Assembly: GCA_903813345.2 (NCBI GenBank)
Contig: CAIIXF020000001.1
Span: 44,099,885-44,163,884, forward strand
Source of the DNA: Owenia fusiformis
Lineage: Eukaryota > Annelida > Polychaeta > Sabellida > Oweniidae
DNA length: 64,000 nucleotides
Reading direction: 5' to 3'
This document shows positions 34,901 through 49,900 of this stretch, in pieces. The notes under the pieces are model-generated. The model made no database searches, was not told where the DNA came from, and worked only from the letters and a program-made list of their open reading frames with translations. Each line of letters opens with the position of its first letter. Position 1 is the first letter of the stretch. A program made the translations under genes and the position numbers.

Positions 34901-37900
34901 GTTGTTAAAAATACAGTATGCACACATGTACAGTGCAAATGTGGTGGTTTTGACAACAGGCTGCAATATTTATGGTGGTTCTGCTATCGTTAACTTATCA
35001 TTAAGAGCAATGCAGTTTTGCTGCATCATTGCTTATACTTTTGATATTTAAATCAATGTATTATAGAGAAGCTGTTACCTCACTCAGAACTCTGCAATAT
35101 TTTCAATTAAGCATTAAATTACACCCATGATATACATGTACAATTGTACATAGCATCACATAATACATACCATATTAACATAGTCCAGCTGGGGTGGCTC
35201 ACTGTCGTGCTCAGCAAAAATGTCAAAGAATGCAGCCTTAAGGTAAAAAAGTCTGTCATAGGCCGGCTCAGTGTCAGACCTTGCAGCATCTTTGCTACCA
35301 AACCACAATGGAACCTGAAAAATGACATACATGTAACAAAAAAATGTTCATGCTCTGCAGTACATATTGTTCCCAGGATGAGGGAGCATTTATACTACAG
35401 TATGTTTTTGACTGAATGTTAAAAAATATATACAGTATACTGCACTAATATATGTTTATCATCATGAACAAGAATATTCATCCTCCAATCACAGGGCTTA
35501 AATATCCAGAATATATTCTTTCTTTTTACCCCCTGCGATAAGCAGTTACCATTTCCCCGATTAAGAACTCGCAATCTGATTGGCTGTTGCTACACTGTGA
35601 CAGAAATCATGTACAAGTCATCGCGCATAATTAGATCACATCACATGATTCAGTTAAATCGGGCGCTTCCAAATTGTTTATAGCAGGGGAAAGAAGGAGG
35701 TACAGATTCTGAACACAGTACCTGCTTAGGAGGATGAAGAATATTATGATCTAAAATAATCTTGAACAATAAGTGCATTTCTCCTACCTCATTGTACTGT
35801 TCCCTGGTGATGTATCCAGTCTCCCTCTGGTCCATCTCCTGACACTTGGCGAGAGCATCTAGCAGGTCAGTCTGTGTGGCAGTGGGCCATGGCTGGGCAC
35901 ATGCTAGCAACAACTTCCTCCAGTCTATGTATTCACCATCTAAAATACGTTTTATGTAACTGATTATATCTTAATGATATCAAATGGATCTTTCATGTGG
36001 GTTTCAAAGTAAAATGAAACAGTTTCATAGGATATAGCATTGATGAAAGAACTTAATTTAAAGAGTGTGGGCAAACTGGCTCAGTGGTAGAAAATCAGGA
36101 ATTTTAGTATTGCATCAAGACTCTTGAACTCTCCCAAACATATACCTCACATCATCGAGAAAAGCTGAAGTATATTTAGGAGGGGGGGGGGGGGGGGTTA
36201 CAAGGGCTTGATGAGGGCTTGTAATTCACCAAAATTTTGAGAATTATAACCTATCCATTTACCTGTTGATAGGACGGTAGCAAGATCTGACATCTGTTGG
36301 GTAGAGATTCCCTTCCAGACCTCAGGTAGTGTCTCCAGCCCATGGGTCAGGGCAGTCATATCCTGGATGGTGTCTATGAAACCCTTGGTGGATATAACGC
36401 CACTCGGTGCTATCTCCATGAACTGAAATGTTAAAAGACATGTCTTGAAATACATTGGTTGAAATGTTGGAGGAAATAGTGAATCCATTAATTAGAAGAA
36501 ACAGGGATTTCATCACTTGTATTGGACTGCATTTTTTAGCATGATTAATAGCAAAATCGTCAGACTTTGGAGAGTACAATGTAGCATGCCTCACTGAATA
36601 CATTATTTAATAAATATAGCTGCTTTGTTATTCAACCAAATCAATTAATTTTCCACAACTGTAGATGTTTCAAAACGTTCCCATAGAAATGAGTGAATTA
36701 TTGCCTCACCTGTGTAAACATGTTGACTAACTATTGTCTGACCTGTGTAAACATGTTGACTAACTATTGTCTTAACTGTGTAAACATGTTGACTAATTAT
36801 TGTCTCACCTGTGTAAACATGTTGACTAACTATTGTCTCACCTGTGTAAACGTGTTGACTAACTATTGTCTCACCTGTGTAAACGTGTTGACTGACTATT
36901 GCCTCACCTGTGTAAACGTGTTGACTGACTATTGTCTCATTTGTGTAAACATGTTGACTAACTATTGTCTCCCCTGTGTAAACGTGTTGACTAACTATTG
37001 TCTCACCTGTGTAAACGAGTTGACTAACTATTGTCTCATTTGTGTAAACGTGTTGACTAACTATTGTCTCACCTGTGTAAACGTGTTGACTAACTATTGT
37101 CTCATTTGTGTAAACGTGTTGACTAACTATTGTCTCACTTGTGTAAACATGTTGACTAACTATTGTCTCACCTGTGTAAACATGTTGACTAACTATTGTC
37201 TTAACTGTGTAAACATGTTGACTAGCTATTGTCTCATCTGTATAAACATGTTGACTAACTATTGTCTCAACTGTGTAAACGTGTTGACTAACTTTTGTTT
37301 CACTTGTTTAAACCTGTTAACTAACTATTGTCTCAACTGTGTAAACATGTTGACTAACTATTGTCTCACCTGTGTAAACATGTTGACTAACTATTGTCTC
37401 ACCTGTGTAAACATGTTGACTAACTAGTGTAAACATGTTGACTAGCTATTGTCTCACCTGAGTAAACATGTTGACTAGCTATTGTCTCATCTATGTAAAC
37501 ATGTTGACTAACTATTGTCTCAACTGTGTAAACATGTTGACTAACTATTGTCTCACCTGTGTAAACATGTTGACTAACTATTGTCTCACCTGTGTAAACA
37601 TGTTGACTAGCTATTGTCTTACCTGAGTAAACATGTTGACTAACTATTGTCTCAACTGTGTAAACATGTTGACTAACTATTGTCTGACCTGAGTAAATGT
37701 GTTGACTAACTATTGTCTCATTTGTGTAAACATGTTGATTAACTATTGTATAACCTGTATAAACATGTCGACTAACTATTGTCTTAACTATGTATTGTAA
37801 ACATGTTGACCAACTATTGTCTTACCTGTGTAAACATGTTCACTAACTGGTTGATAGTGAAGTATTCACTGGTGACAGCCTCTACAGGGGAAGGTGGTGG

Positions 37901-37933
37901 GCTTGGCGTCCTATTGGCCACAACTGCAACATC
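31980..37933 (-). CDS. SPEF2: SPEF2 exons 35-42: C-terminal EF-hand-like region and end
   Basis: Exons 37826-37933, 36263-36422, 35788-35939, 35171-35314, 34001-34122, 32779-32911, 32228-32434 and 31980-32048. They encode FMEIAPSGVISTKGFIDTIQ, EYIDWRKLLLACAQPWP, an EF-hand-like DQRETGYITREQYNE (loop degenerate, so Ca binding is doubtful), DSEPPQLDYVNMLMYFAAAP, and the SPEF2 tail motif YQELGQDNLEPVCYTTLLEH followed by PIIQDIV. The last exon adds 22 residues before TAA. The donor of exon 35 is the source of the 33-bp array in the following intron. Confidence 0.95.
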
Positions 37934-40900
37934 CTGCACAGCAAATATACAGTATTTACAACAATATAATAGAGAAGAATTAGAATCATAATGACACTGG
38001 GTGTCAGAGTTTGATTATCTGAGATGTTTCATGTTTGAAGTATTGTATCAAGGTCTGGAAATAATTGTTTTACTTTTAAAAGGTGAATGGTAATAAAAGC
38101 ATTTATCTTGAAACAATGTATTACACTATTCTGTAAAGAGATCACAGGTTTTTTGTTATATTGTTTAATGTTTATAAATAAAATCAAACCCTACTTTTAT
38201 TTTATCCCACTTTTATGAATTAATATTTTCCTCAAACCAAATTAGAACTTCATTATTACAATTTGACCTCAAGGCAGTTAGACTAAAATGTTTTCAGGAA
38301 AGCATTAAACATAAAATATATAATAATTATTTATTATACAAGTATTAAATAAGTAAAAGTATATATACATATAATTATGTGTGTACATTTTGGAATTATT
38401 ATTAAGTACATGTATTTCCAAACATTGCAACTTTAGGGATATAAAAAGTGTCAAAGAATACAAGGTTTTTATACACCGAGGACTAGCTAGGGGAAATTGT
38501 GTCAAATTGAAAACCAAAAACAACATGCAAAATGTCACCACCTGCTATTTGTTACAGATGCTGAACACCACACTTGTGGTGGTGACATAATAATATTTTT
38601 TTCATTAACTTTTGAACTTTTTTTGCCTATTTTTGTTTTGATTTCTTGCTCAACTCATGTTACCCTTCACATCTTTCTGTTTTGCAACTAGCACGATGCT
38701 CTGATGGAAGGAGTTACAAATGTCATACATTGTGATTGTTAGCATATGTCTACATAATTGGCCAAGATACCCAGACACTAATTTAATGACTCGAAATTAC
38801 ATGAAGCATAGACTGAGACGAAAAAATCTCAATTTTGGTGAATTCTGAGACGCAGCTAGATTGATAAACAAGATATGTCATAGCATCTTAGGACTGAAAA
38901 GGGAGTTGATGAAATGGTTTATTATGATGAGGGGGTGAAAACTGTTAGTAAACCTAGTACCAGTTGGTTTAATCTATAAGGCATTAATGGTGCTCCATCT
39001 TGCGCTATCTGAAATGCAAGCGGTAATGTGTGTATGGCGGCAAATCTGAACAATGACTTGAAACATATACTATATTTTACCCACCAACAATGTGGATTCA
39101 AAACTAAAACACAAATATGTGTAAAAGGTGCACTAAAATATAGTACATAGCTCAAGACATTAATTCCTCTCTAATTGTGATGAAATTCTACTATGATCAA
39201 CAATAATCTGTGAAGAAGTGAACTGACTCTTAAATGTTGTGCAAAGTTTCCATGCTTTTTATGTACCTCCTCCTCCTCATAAAAGATAATGTCCTGTAAA
39301 ATAATATATCACAACATTGTTAACATATCTCTATATTGTTAACATATCACTATTTTGGTAACATATCATGATACATATCTCTATATTGTTAGCCAGGGTC
39401 ACATAACATATCAAAATATATCACACACCATATATAACATAACATATCACAATATTGTATCCATACATCACAAATATAATATCACAATATTGTTATAGCT
39501 AGTCACATATATAACACATAAGAATCCTGTAAAATAACATATTGTTAACACAAATATTGTTACAAATCACATATCACAATATTGTATCCATACATCACAA
39601 ATATAATATCACAATATTGTTAGCTAGTCACATACATATCACAATATTCCTTGCATATTAATGTTAACATCTCAACAACACACATGCAAAAAGAGAGGCT
39701 GTGTCTATTTCAAAGGAATTTTCCCTAATTTAGGTTCTGCCAGTACTTTGGTTTAAGCCTCTGTTACAATACATGTGTGAGATCATGTGCAATGTAACAA
39801 ACAGGGGCCTGGAAAATACTCATGTTAGTTTTGTATTCTCATATACATGTTCTGATAAGTTCTATTATACTTGTGAAATATATACAGTGTATCATACCTC
39901 ATTGAGTAGGAAATCACTCTGGAATATTTGCAGTTCATTCCTGATCTTATCCTGTGTCTCTATAGCATTTCTCATCACCTCAGACATAGTATCAATACTG
40001 AAACATTAGGAATATATATGATTAATGAGGAATGTATATGATTAGTCAGGAATGTATATGATTAATCAGAAATGTATATGATTAATCAGGAATGCATATG
40101 ATTATTCAGGAATGTATATTATTAATCAGGAATGTATATGATTATTCAGGAATGTATATGATTAATCAGGAATGTATATGATTATTCAGGAATGTATATG
40201 ATTAATGAGGAATTTATATGATTAATCAACACAAAAGTATGAAAGAACCAGCTGAAGCATGTGCTACAACTCGAAATATGAACGAACTTATGGAAATGCA
40301 ATATCAACCAATCAAATCACACAAAATAAATGGCAACATTTGCAGAAAACATATATAGAGATTATCCTATATGAGGTTCAGGATATTGGGATTATCCCGA
40401 GGCTAATATAATATATTTGCCCGAGGGCCGCAGGTCCCGAGGGAAAATATATTATATTGGCCAAGGGATAATCCCAATATCCTGAACCGACTATAGGATA
40501 ATATGTTTATCCCATACCAATCTTGGTCATCTGGTTCACATTGTTCAATCGTGGAAATATTTTAGAATATTCATGTCCAGTTTTGTTTTCTTGGCCGTGG
40601 GCGGATTTTCCTGTTCTCTCAAATATTCCCACATTTATTTTCTCAAATTATTTGATTGATTAAGTGGATGCTCCTTCCCTTTTTTAAACCATCAAACAGA
40701 TCCCGATAGTCTGTGTTTTCTCCATTGTCGTTTACAGTCATTACGCGAACGTTACAAATTATGAACAAATATGCGAGCGGCGATTATGACGTAGCGGGCA
40801 GATATACTATATCTGCCCGCTCGGAGCGGGACGTAAAGCTATATCTGCCCGCTGATAAAAATATAAGATTTTACAAACCGGCTTTATGTACCTGTAACAC

Positions 40901-43900
40901 GTCCAAGTATGGGATAAATACCTATATATACCTATATATACCTACCTATACTTGAGAAGTGTAATTTAGCCAAAGAAATAGATTATAATGACTAGAACTC
41001 ACCTTTCCATTTCCTTTAGGAATCTTTGTCCTAACCAGTCATTCATTGTCTTATATGCATTGTCTGCCCTGTTCTTTAGGTCAGCCAGTACTCCCATAGC
41101 ACGTATCTTAGTCAGTGTCATACGCACCTTGCAAGCTTCCTCTGCAATAACGACATTTCCAATACATGTACTATCGAGGCATTAACATGCAAAATGTCAT
41201 AACATGCCATTTGTTACATATACTATTTGTTACAGACACCATTTGTCAAACACCAACCACCGTAAACAACAAAAGTTAGAGGCTATAGCAATAACAAGTG
41301 GTGACATAATCAAACTGAAGAATTCATTTGGGTTCAATCATGAAACTTATTTCATGGCTCTCTGTAGTTAATATAATAGGATGGTTCCATATGAAAATCC
41401 CTGTTGCCTGCTGCAAACAAAACCTCTAGATGTACTTGTATCAATATTGTACTTACGTTCCTCATGTATAGCAAAGAAGTACTCTTTACGTGCATTCTCT
41501 TTGAGCCTCTTCTTCTCCAGCTCCTCCTCACTCACCTCCTCTGATGCTGTAAGAAAAGTCAATTCATTAATATTCATTTTTTTAATTTTCCAAGTCGCAA
41601 AAATACAACTGGATTCACATCCTTGGTCTGCCATTTCTCGATACATGTGTTTTCAAAAATGTTGTGCCTAAATAGAGATGAGATACTATTTAAATTAAGA
41701 TCTAGAAGAAGCGTTTAAATTAACTTATAAATATTATCTTTAGCCAACAATTGTATGTTCTAAAGATTATGTTATCATTTTTAGTGACATAGATAGAAAA
41801 AGGAAACAAGTAAATAATTACGTGGTTCAGGAGTAGGTTCGGGTTCACCAGCGCCATCTTTAGGCTTCCCTTTCTTAGGTGATGGACTCCTACTCTTCTT
41901 GCCTTTGCCCTTTTTCTTAGCAGCTAGAGCCAAGCGTTCCTTCTCTCTTTCCTTTTCTCTCTCCTTCTCTCTCTCTGCTTCCTCCTCAGCTTCCCTGGCT
42001 GCCTCCTCTGCAGCAATCTACAACAGTAATTACACATCAAGCTCAATATTTAATCAATTTTGATAACTGCTAGACCATCCACCCACTTTTGTTAATGAAA
42101 AATGGTGCATTTGAAAATGATTTTGTATGCTTTTTAGTTACGCTCCCACTAATTGAAAATAGATAGTGTTATGACAAAGGACATAAGAGGACCAGCAGAT
42201 CTTATCATATGAGACCTAACCTTTTCAGTAAACATTATTTTAACCAACCTTGTTTCAGTATCCAAGAACAATTAGAAAGAAGAAAATACACTTCCAAAAT
42301 AATTTTCCTACAATATTTACACTCTGAATAGCTGAAAAAGTTAGGTCCCCAAAGATCATGATCTATAGCAGGTCATATAGATTAGCATGCATAAATACAC
42401 TTAAATTCTATTGACATGTGTTACAAAGTTCACATGCTAAGTTGTAGAATATATGTCAATCATTTCAAACTTCTAAAACGGGACATTTTAATATGTGCTG
42501 TGGCATATTTGGTATAAAGGAGAGCACATATATACTATACTAGTAATATGCAAAACTGGAATCCTGGAACAACTAACACAAAACACGAAATATTTTGCCT
42601 AATCTATGAAATAATAATGAATGCTGTAACATGCCAAATAATAAGTCCACACAAAATGAAATAAAATATACAATGCAAATCATCTTGTATCTAGCCTCTA
42701 ATAGCCTCATACTTTAATAAACTTTGTGTATAAGGAGTGACCAGTGACTATTTTTCGATTATTGGGTTGAATTCTAAAAGTTTGTTTAACGACTTTGAAT
42801 GACTTGAATGAAAACAAATGATGTTTTCATTTCTTCCATTGTTAATATTATTTTAAAATATAGCTTTTTGAATTTGCATATGTCATATAGTGTTTCCATC
42901 AAAATTATGTCATATCAATAATCATTCGCTGAGACACTGGTTTCATGTGAATCTCTAAATAAAAAAAGTTGTAATGAAACGTATAAGTAAAAGTAGAAAT
43001 GTTACACAAACTTTTGAAATTCGAGCAAATTGCTGTGAAATAGTGACTGGTCAATCCTAAAACACAATTTGTTTGAAAAAACAAAGTCAAAATGATGCCA
43101 AACAAGGTAATGCTTGTTTCACACTTCATTTTTTCTCAATGTTTTCAATCCAAATATTTTTAAGTAGAACTCCTAGAGCTCTTGGCATTTCTATACAATA
43201 TAGATTGAGGTTCCTTTCTATCCAATATAGATTGAGGTTCCTTTCTATAAAATATAGATTGAGGTTCCTTTCTATACAATATAGATTGAGGTTCCTTGTT
43301 AATGTTGCTCTATATTTCAGTGAAACAATCAGAACACTGTATGACATTTATAGACTGGTAAATCACATTTGGAAAATGACAGGTGGCTGATTAACAGATG
43401 TCTTCAACTTCGCATTTTCCAAATGTGACTTGCCATTTACTTGCAAATAAAATAATTTATTTCAACTATCCATAATTCTACTGATCACAGATTGTCATAT
43501 GGGCTTCTTCATTTTGCATATACATAATATATTAATCTACAGAAGCGCTTATCATGCTTATATCTTATATACTTTATACCTCTTCTAGCTCATCAACCTG
43601 GATAGAAAGAAGCAACATGGTACATGACTGAGGCTTTGGAACAATACTTTGGAACAATATTTTTAATAATAAAGTACAATGTACTTTCATCAATGTTCCT
43701 GTGATGTTGAGTATTAGTATTATGCTGATAATATACACATAAGACCTAGTTTGGATGATATGGCACATATGATACTGAGTATCGGTAATTATGTAGAATT
43801 CAAATTGATGAAGAATTCTATCTCTTTAACTAAATATAGAAAGTGAATATGAGCCCAATATGTGGGCCTAGTATTGGTTATAAACAGAAAATTATGAATG

Positions 43901-46900
43901 GGTAGATAGAAATGGAAAATGAGTACATTTTGGAGAAGAAAAGAATAGAACTTATGACATGTGCAAAAAGCAAAAATTTTCTGAAATTATCTTGAAATAA
44001 TAATAACTTTAAAATAACATTATTGGATACATGTTATTTTAAAGCAATTAAAACAAGTTCGCACACTTTGACAGAATAATTTAAATATAATAAATGTAAA
44101 TTATACCAAGATGCCTATTCATAAAGATTCTGGAATTTAAATAATGTTTGAGTTTTAAATGTATATGTGCATGTATATGGTATTCCAGCATCTTTCTAAA
44201 TGAGACATATAGGTATAATGTAGTGCTGAAGTAGCCTAATATATAATATAAGACTACTTCATGATAGATACTATCATATAAGCTAACTTTAAATGACAAA
44301 TCACAGTAATACACACCCCTTTCTTCACCTGTACACCAAATAGAATAAATACCATTAATGTGATATTAAAACAACGCAATAACATGAGAAAATGTCACCA
44401 CCTGCAAATGATGGTAACAATAGTGTTACTATTGCTACAGACAACGACCCAAATCCCGAAGCCAAATGTCAGTGAAAAAATGGTGGCTTTAGGTTTTTAG
44501 AATAAATATATCCAACTGAATATCAAACGTAATCCAAATTTTTCTTTGAATCATGATATTTTGAATGCTGCAGTACACAATGGAACATAAGACTTACAAT
44601 TTCAGCAATTGCTTTGTTTGCAGCAATGTATGCATCAAAGATGAGTTTATCATCAGGATCCATTGGTGGTTGAGGAGTCTCAGCTTTATCTTCATTTGCA
44701 TGAGATGCAGACTGTTTGCGCTCCTTCTTTCCTTTCTTCTCTTTCTTCTCCTTAGCAGGAGCAGGTTTGCTCTCCTTCTCTGGATCTGGTGACACTGGTC
44801 TCCTTGGGACTAGAGGGATCCTGAAATAACAAGCAATTAATGGCCAATGAAAACAATCTAAGAAATAATAAGCAATGGCAGATGACAGGAGTCTCTGAAA
44901 TATTGAAATGGTAATTCAAATGAAAAGGTTTAATCCTTAAAATAATTGATGAAAGTAAGGTGGTCAATGCATGTCAAAAGTCTATGAAAATAGCAAATTG
45001 GAAATGAAAATGACTGGAGAAAACATCAATGAAGGTATAGTTGATAATGAATGAATGCAAAACAAGACTTTTAATAAACAAGGCATTAACATGACAAAAT
45101 GTCACCACCTAGTTGCTCAAAATATTATGAGTTCAATCTTAAGTCAGATTTGAATGTCTGAGAACTGGTAGATTATTTTGAAAAAATAAATTGGTCAATA
45201 AGAAGCAAGTTGAAAAATATGTGAAATCTCAAATCTAAAGTCAGATTTGAACTTATGATAACTTGAAGATGATTTTGAAAAAAGAATTGGTCAATTTGAA
45301 CCAAGATGAAAAAATACCTTTTTGACCTTGAGAATGTCATTCAAGTTCAAATCTATGGTCAGATTTGAACTGTTGTGAACTTGTAGATGATTTTGAAAAA
45401 AAAATTGGTCAATTTGAAGCAAGTTGAAAAAATACCTTTTTGAACTTTTTTGACTTTGAGAAAGTCATTGAAGGTCAAATTTCAAATCTAAAGTCAGATT
45501 TGAACTTCCGATAACTTGTAGATGATTTTGAAAAAAAGAAATTGGTCAATTTGAAGCAAGTTGAAAAAGACCTTTTTGACCTTTTTTGACCTTGACTGCC
45601 GTCAAAGAAAAAATGGAGACCATAACAATACGTCACCACTTTTTGGTGGTGACATTATATATATAAATCAAAATAAAGGAAAATGGTTCATAGAAATACC
45701 AGTAATCAATGAATGTTGATGCATGCATGAATCTGTCACAGAATTTTAATAAAACATAATTATGAAAATAGCAAATGGAAATAATAAAAAGACATTAAAA
45801 TTTCATCAGATATTTGACAGAAGAACTGCAAAATCTTAGAATTCTCTTTTTACTTTGTTTTAATATCCAAGGGGTCTGCAGGTGGGGCTGCGGGTGGTGG
45901 TGTAGGGGTCTTTCCAATATGATCATCACTCTTGCCCTTCTTCCTTCTCCCAGATGGTGTGCTGGATTTGCTCTTTTTGGGCTCAGGGGGAGGGGGCTCT
46001 GGGGCCTTAACTTCCTCTGCTGCGGGTCCTGCTTGGTCTCCCTCACTCCCAACTGCACTCTTGCCCGATCCTGGCCTTTCTGTTGGTGGCAACTACAAAA
46101 TGGAATAATTTCATTAACACTGTTTACATATAAAGTATAAATTGTAACATGATGGGTATCTTTATCAACACTGGCAGGTGTAATTTGAAATAAATCAAAT
46201 ATGCTAACAAAAACAAGCCAAGATACACCAAATATAAAGTAATGTGAACAGAATGTAGGTTCCAACTTGAGCATCTGCATCTATTAAATCCAAAGCCTTT
46301 CTTGCACCAAGCCTAGGAGAGAGAATGGGAGAGTTTAACACAGGGGCTTAATGAAGGACTTACTCAAGACACTGACACAACAGACACCCCTGTACATCAT
46401 TCAACACAATATCCAACCCCCATGGTTTAACTTTAGGTTGTTCACTTACCTCCACAAGAGCTATCCTGGCATACTCTATGCTCAGTTCATCAGGAATGTG
46501 GCCTTCCATGCCTTTATAGTAGTCCTTCAACAGTCTCACTGTGTCTTGGAATCTATCAGTCTCAGCCTACAAACACAATGAAGCAAGTTACTTGTTAGGT
46601 GAGACCTGCTGCTGCGGATGGCAATATAGATGTCCTTACATAGAGATGATATAACGCTGGGCCTCTTTTGAAGGAAAAGTGTTTATATTTGAAATTGAAA
46701 CCCAATTTGATGGAAACAATGTTGAAAAGGGCAGGTTACCTGCATAAGTGTGGTATAAGTGATAATTTTAATTTACCTGCATAAGTGTAATGTAATGATT
46801 ACTGAGGACGCCTAGATGATCATCTAGCCAGCTGTCAGTCATGATTGTTGTACGTTCTGACTCTGCTTGTTCCTTCCTCTCATCACATATACTCCATAGT

Positions 46901-49900
46901 CTTTCACGTATGTCATCTACACGTTGATGCAGCTCTGAGACTGTCTCTTCATCACCTCTCATGTCATCTGGGACCTGATTGTACTCCTGGGAAAATGGTT
47001 AATAATTAAAGAGGAGTATACCATACATGTTTACACTTAGAGATGGACATGTCCAAGGATCTGTTGCATCTAAAACGACTGTACTATAGGAAGAGTTATA
47101 CTTTATATCATACATGATGAAAGTTAAACCAAGAAATTTTTTGGTTCACAGTTGTTCATGCTCTAATAACATTTCTAAAAAGGCTCAATAAAGGGAGTAT
47201 CGAAAATATCAAGTCAACTGAATTCTTACCTCTTGCCATTGATCCACAAACTCTTGTTTATGATCCGGCCTTCTGAGGTAAGCCATATAGTCCTTCTTGA
47301 TTTGATAGAAAAATTTGAAGATTTTCTCTCGTTCTTCCCTGACATTGCGGAAAACAACCTTGGTGTGATCTATGTAGTTTGTCTCCACTGCCTCCCAGTG
47401 TGGCGCTAATACGTTTGCAAGCTCCTGTAATACAATGTTTGGACTGTGTGAGGTCTTGAAAGAATACTAGTTCAATTAATATTTATAAATACAGTAAAAC
47501 CTGTCTAAGTGGAACAAGTTTTGGTACTTCTAAAAAGTGTTTCACTAATAGAGCTTCATTTAACATTAAGTTAGTTGTCTTGGGACTCTGGAAAGTTGAG
47601 AGGTGTACACAAAAAGTTTAAATATTTGATCAAATTAAGATTATATGTGTGTTAAGTTGATGCCTCAGCATTTATATCCCCTTAATAGAGGAAGTTAAGA
47701 TTTAGAATGTATCCGTTCTCAATGATTTGAAAGTCTGAACATTTAAGATCTTAAATTCATAAATATTTGACATTATCGAATGAAGTATAAATAACTTTAA
47801 GCCCTATAGCTTCTTCTTACCTCATCAATGGGCTGATCCACATATTCCCACTCCTCAGATCCAGGCTCAGGTGGTGGGGTTCCTGGGGGTTCTTCTGGCT
47901 CAGGTTCAGGTTCTGGCTCTGGTGTCTTAGCTTTCTTCCCTGATCCCTTGCCCTTCTTTGGGCTTTTTGGTGAGGCTCCTGCAAACAACACCAGAAAGTG
48001 CATTAACATTTATATGTACATAATAGCAGGCCAGTAGCCAGGATTTGCCGAGGGGGGGTTCAGTTTTCAAAAATTTACAGGGGGGGGTTAACATTTGACA
48101 ATTTTGGTCCAAATATGACTGAGATCACTTGAGAGGTGCTCAAAATTGTGAAAAACTGCATGATTTTGAAAGAATTTCTGGCCAGAGGGTGTTCGCCCGA
48201 ACCCTGCGAACCCCCCCTGGCTACAAGCCTGTAAAAGTGTTGATTTTTGTCCAATATGGCTTGTTTGAGCCAGGTCTGTACAGTGTGAATATAAAACATG
48301 AATTTTAGATTGAGGAACAAGAAACATGAAAAACATTAAACATCTCTTATCGAATTCCTTACCCTTCTTTGAAATTTTTGACGAGGATTCTACAAACAGT
48401 GAGATGTGCAAAGACAGTTAAAATATCTGTGAACAAATATTTTTTCTTTGGGAACAAACATTTATATGTTTATGTGAGTGTACACTGTACAACATGATAT
48501 ACTTATTTACAGAAACAAGAGAAACATTTTAGTTGTCTATCCTGTTTTCTTAAACTTTCTTGGACAATTTGAAAATGAAGGCTATTTTTATAGTTTTTAT
48601 GGTTCCTTTATTTAAACAGTATTAATATACAACATAAACAGGGCCTAAGCCAAAGCATTATTGGCCCTGTGGGTAACAGAATTTGAATTTACATAAAAGA
48701 TGGCTCTCCTGTTTGGAGAAATGAACTGATTGTTTTTGACTCATCATAAATACATGTTATTTTAGACAATTTCTATTATCTTACAAAGAAAATCTGTGAA
48801 AGATTTAAAAACTAGACCTTTAATAGCATTATTCAATAAAATGTCACCAAACAGGAGAGTATTTGTCTTGTGTTCTAAAGAGCATCTTGGTGAAAAAAAA
48901 GAAATCAAGTTCAGGCATTATCCTAAGTTCCCCCCCAAAGTTCTTCTCTTTCTCTTAATAATAGCGGGCAGTTGAAGATGAGGTGCTTAGTAGTTTGGTC
49001 TCTGTAGCCACATAAACAATTTGTACCGTCAACATTTCTAAAATTGTGCAGGAAAAAGTGGCCTGTAAAAATAAAATAAAATCACATCTAATGCGATTTA
49101 GAAGGATTTCACTTTTTGTGATAATTCTAGCTTAGATGTAGGTAATGGTAAATCTTTGTCTCGGAAATGTTTTTTAACATTCCTTTTAAAACTAAATTTT
49201 TTTTGTTTTCTTTTAGGTAATTTGGGAGCTTTTCCCATTCGTGCATTGCTTTTATTATTGGCGATTTAGAAAAGGAGCCAGGTGATCTTGGAATATTAAA
49301 TTCTCTGACATTTCTTAGGTTTACATCTCGAACAGGATTTCTGTGTTGGTCAAAAATTCGTTGGAGATAAGAAGGGACAGTTTCATTTTTTTCGACTTTG
49401 TGCATAAGATTTAAGTATTTTTCATTTCTTCTGGTCAAAAGATCATTCCAGTTTAGGGATTTAAATAATTTAATTTTTGAAGTTCCCTGAATGCATCCAC
49501 TTACTAGTAATGCAGCTCTGTAATGTACTTGGTCAAGTTTTGCAAGATCATATTTGGTGGCTTTTTCGAATAAAATACTTCCGTATTCAAGTTTAGGAAG
49601 TATAAAGGACAAGTACATATTTTCAAGATGTTTGGATCTAACTTTGTTCTTTAAAGCCTTGAAAGGATTCAACATTGTATTACATTTATCAATTATTTCA
49701 TGTATATGTGAGCTAAAATTTAAGGCTATTAGTGAACAGTACATAAAATAATTTATCTTAATTTCTTTATTGGGTGAATAACTGAATAGAAATTGGAAGA
49801 GAGTGAATAACACAAGATAAGACTGTATATATAAATAATCCCTCACCTCTGCTAGCTTTACTTTTCTTTCCCCCTTCGCTGGCCTCATCACTCTTGACAC

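Noticed and set aside
36693-37427. 244-aa plus-strand open frame with NYCLTCVNMLT repeats
   Set aside because: It is the SPEF2 donor minisatellite read on the wrong strand. The 33-bp period keeps the frame open, and there is no signal peptide, splice context or domain.
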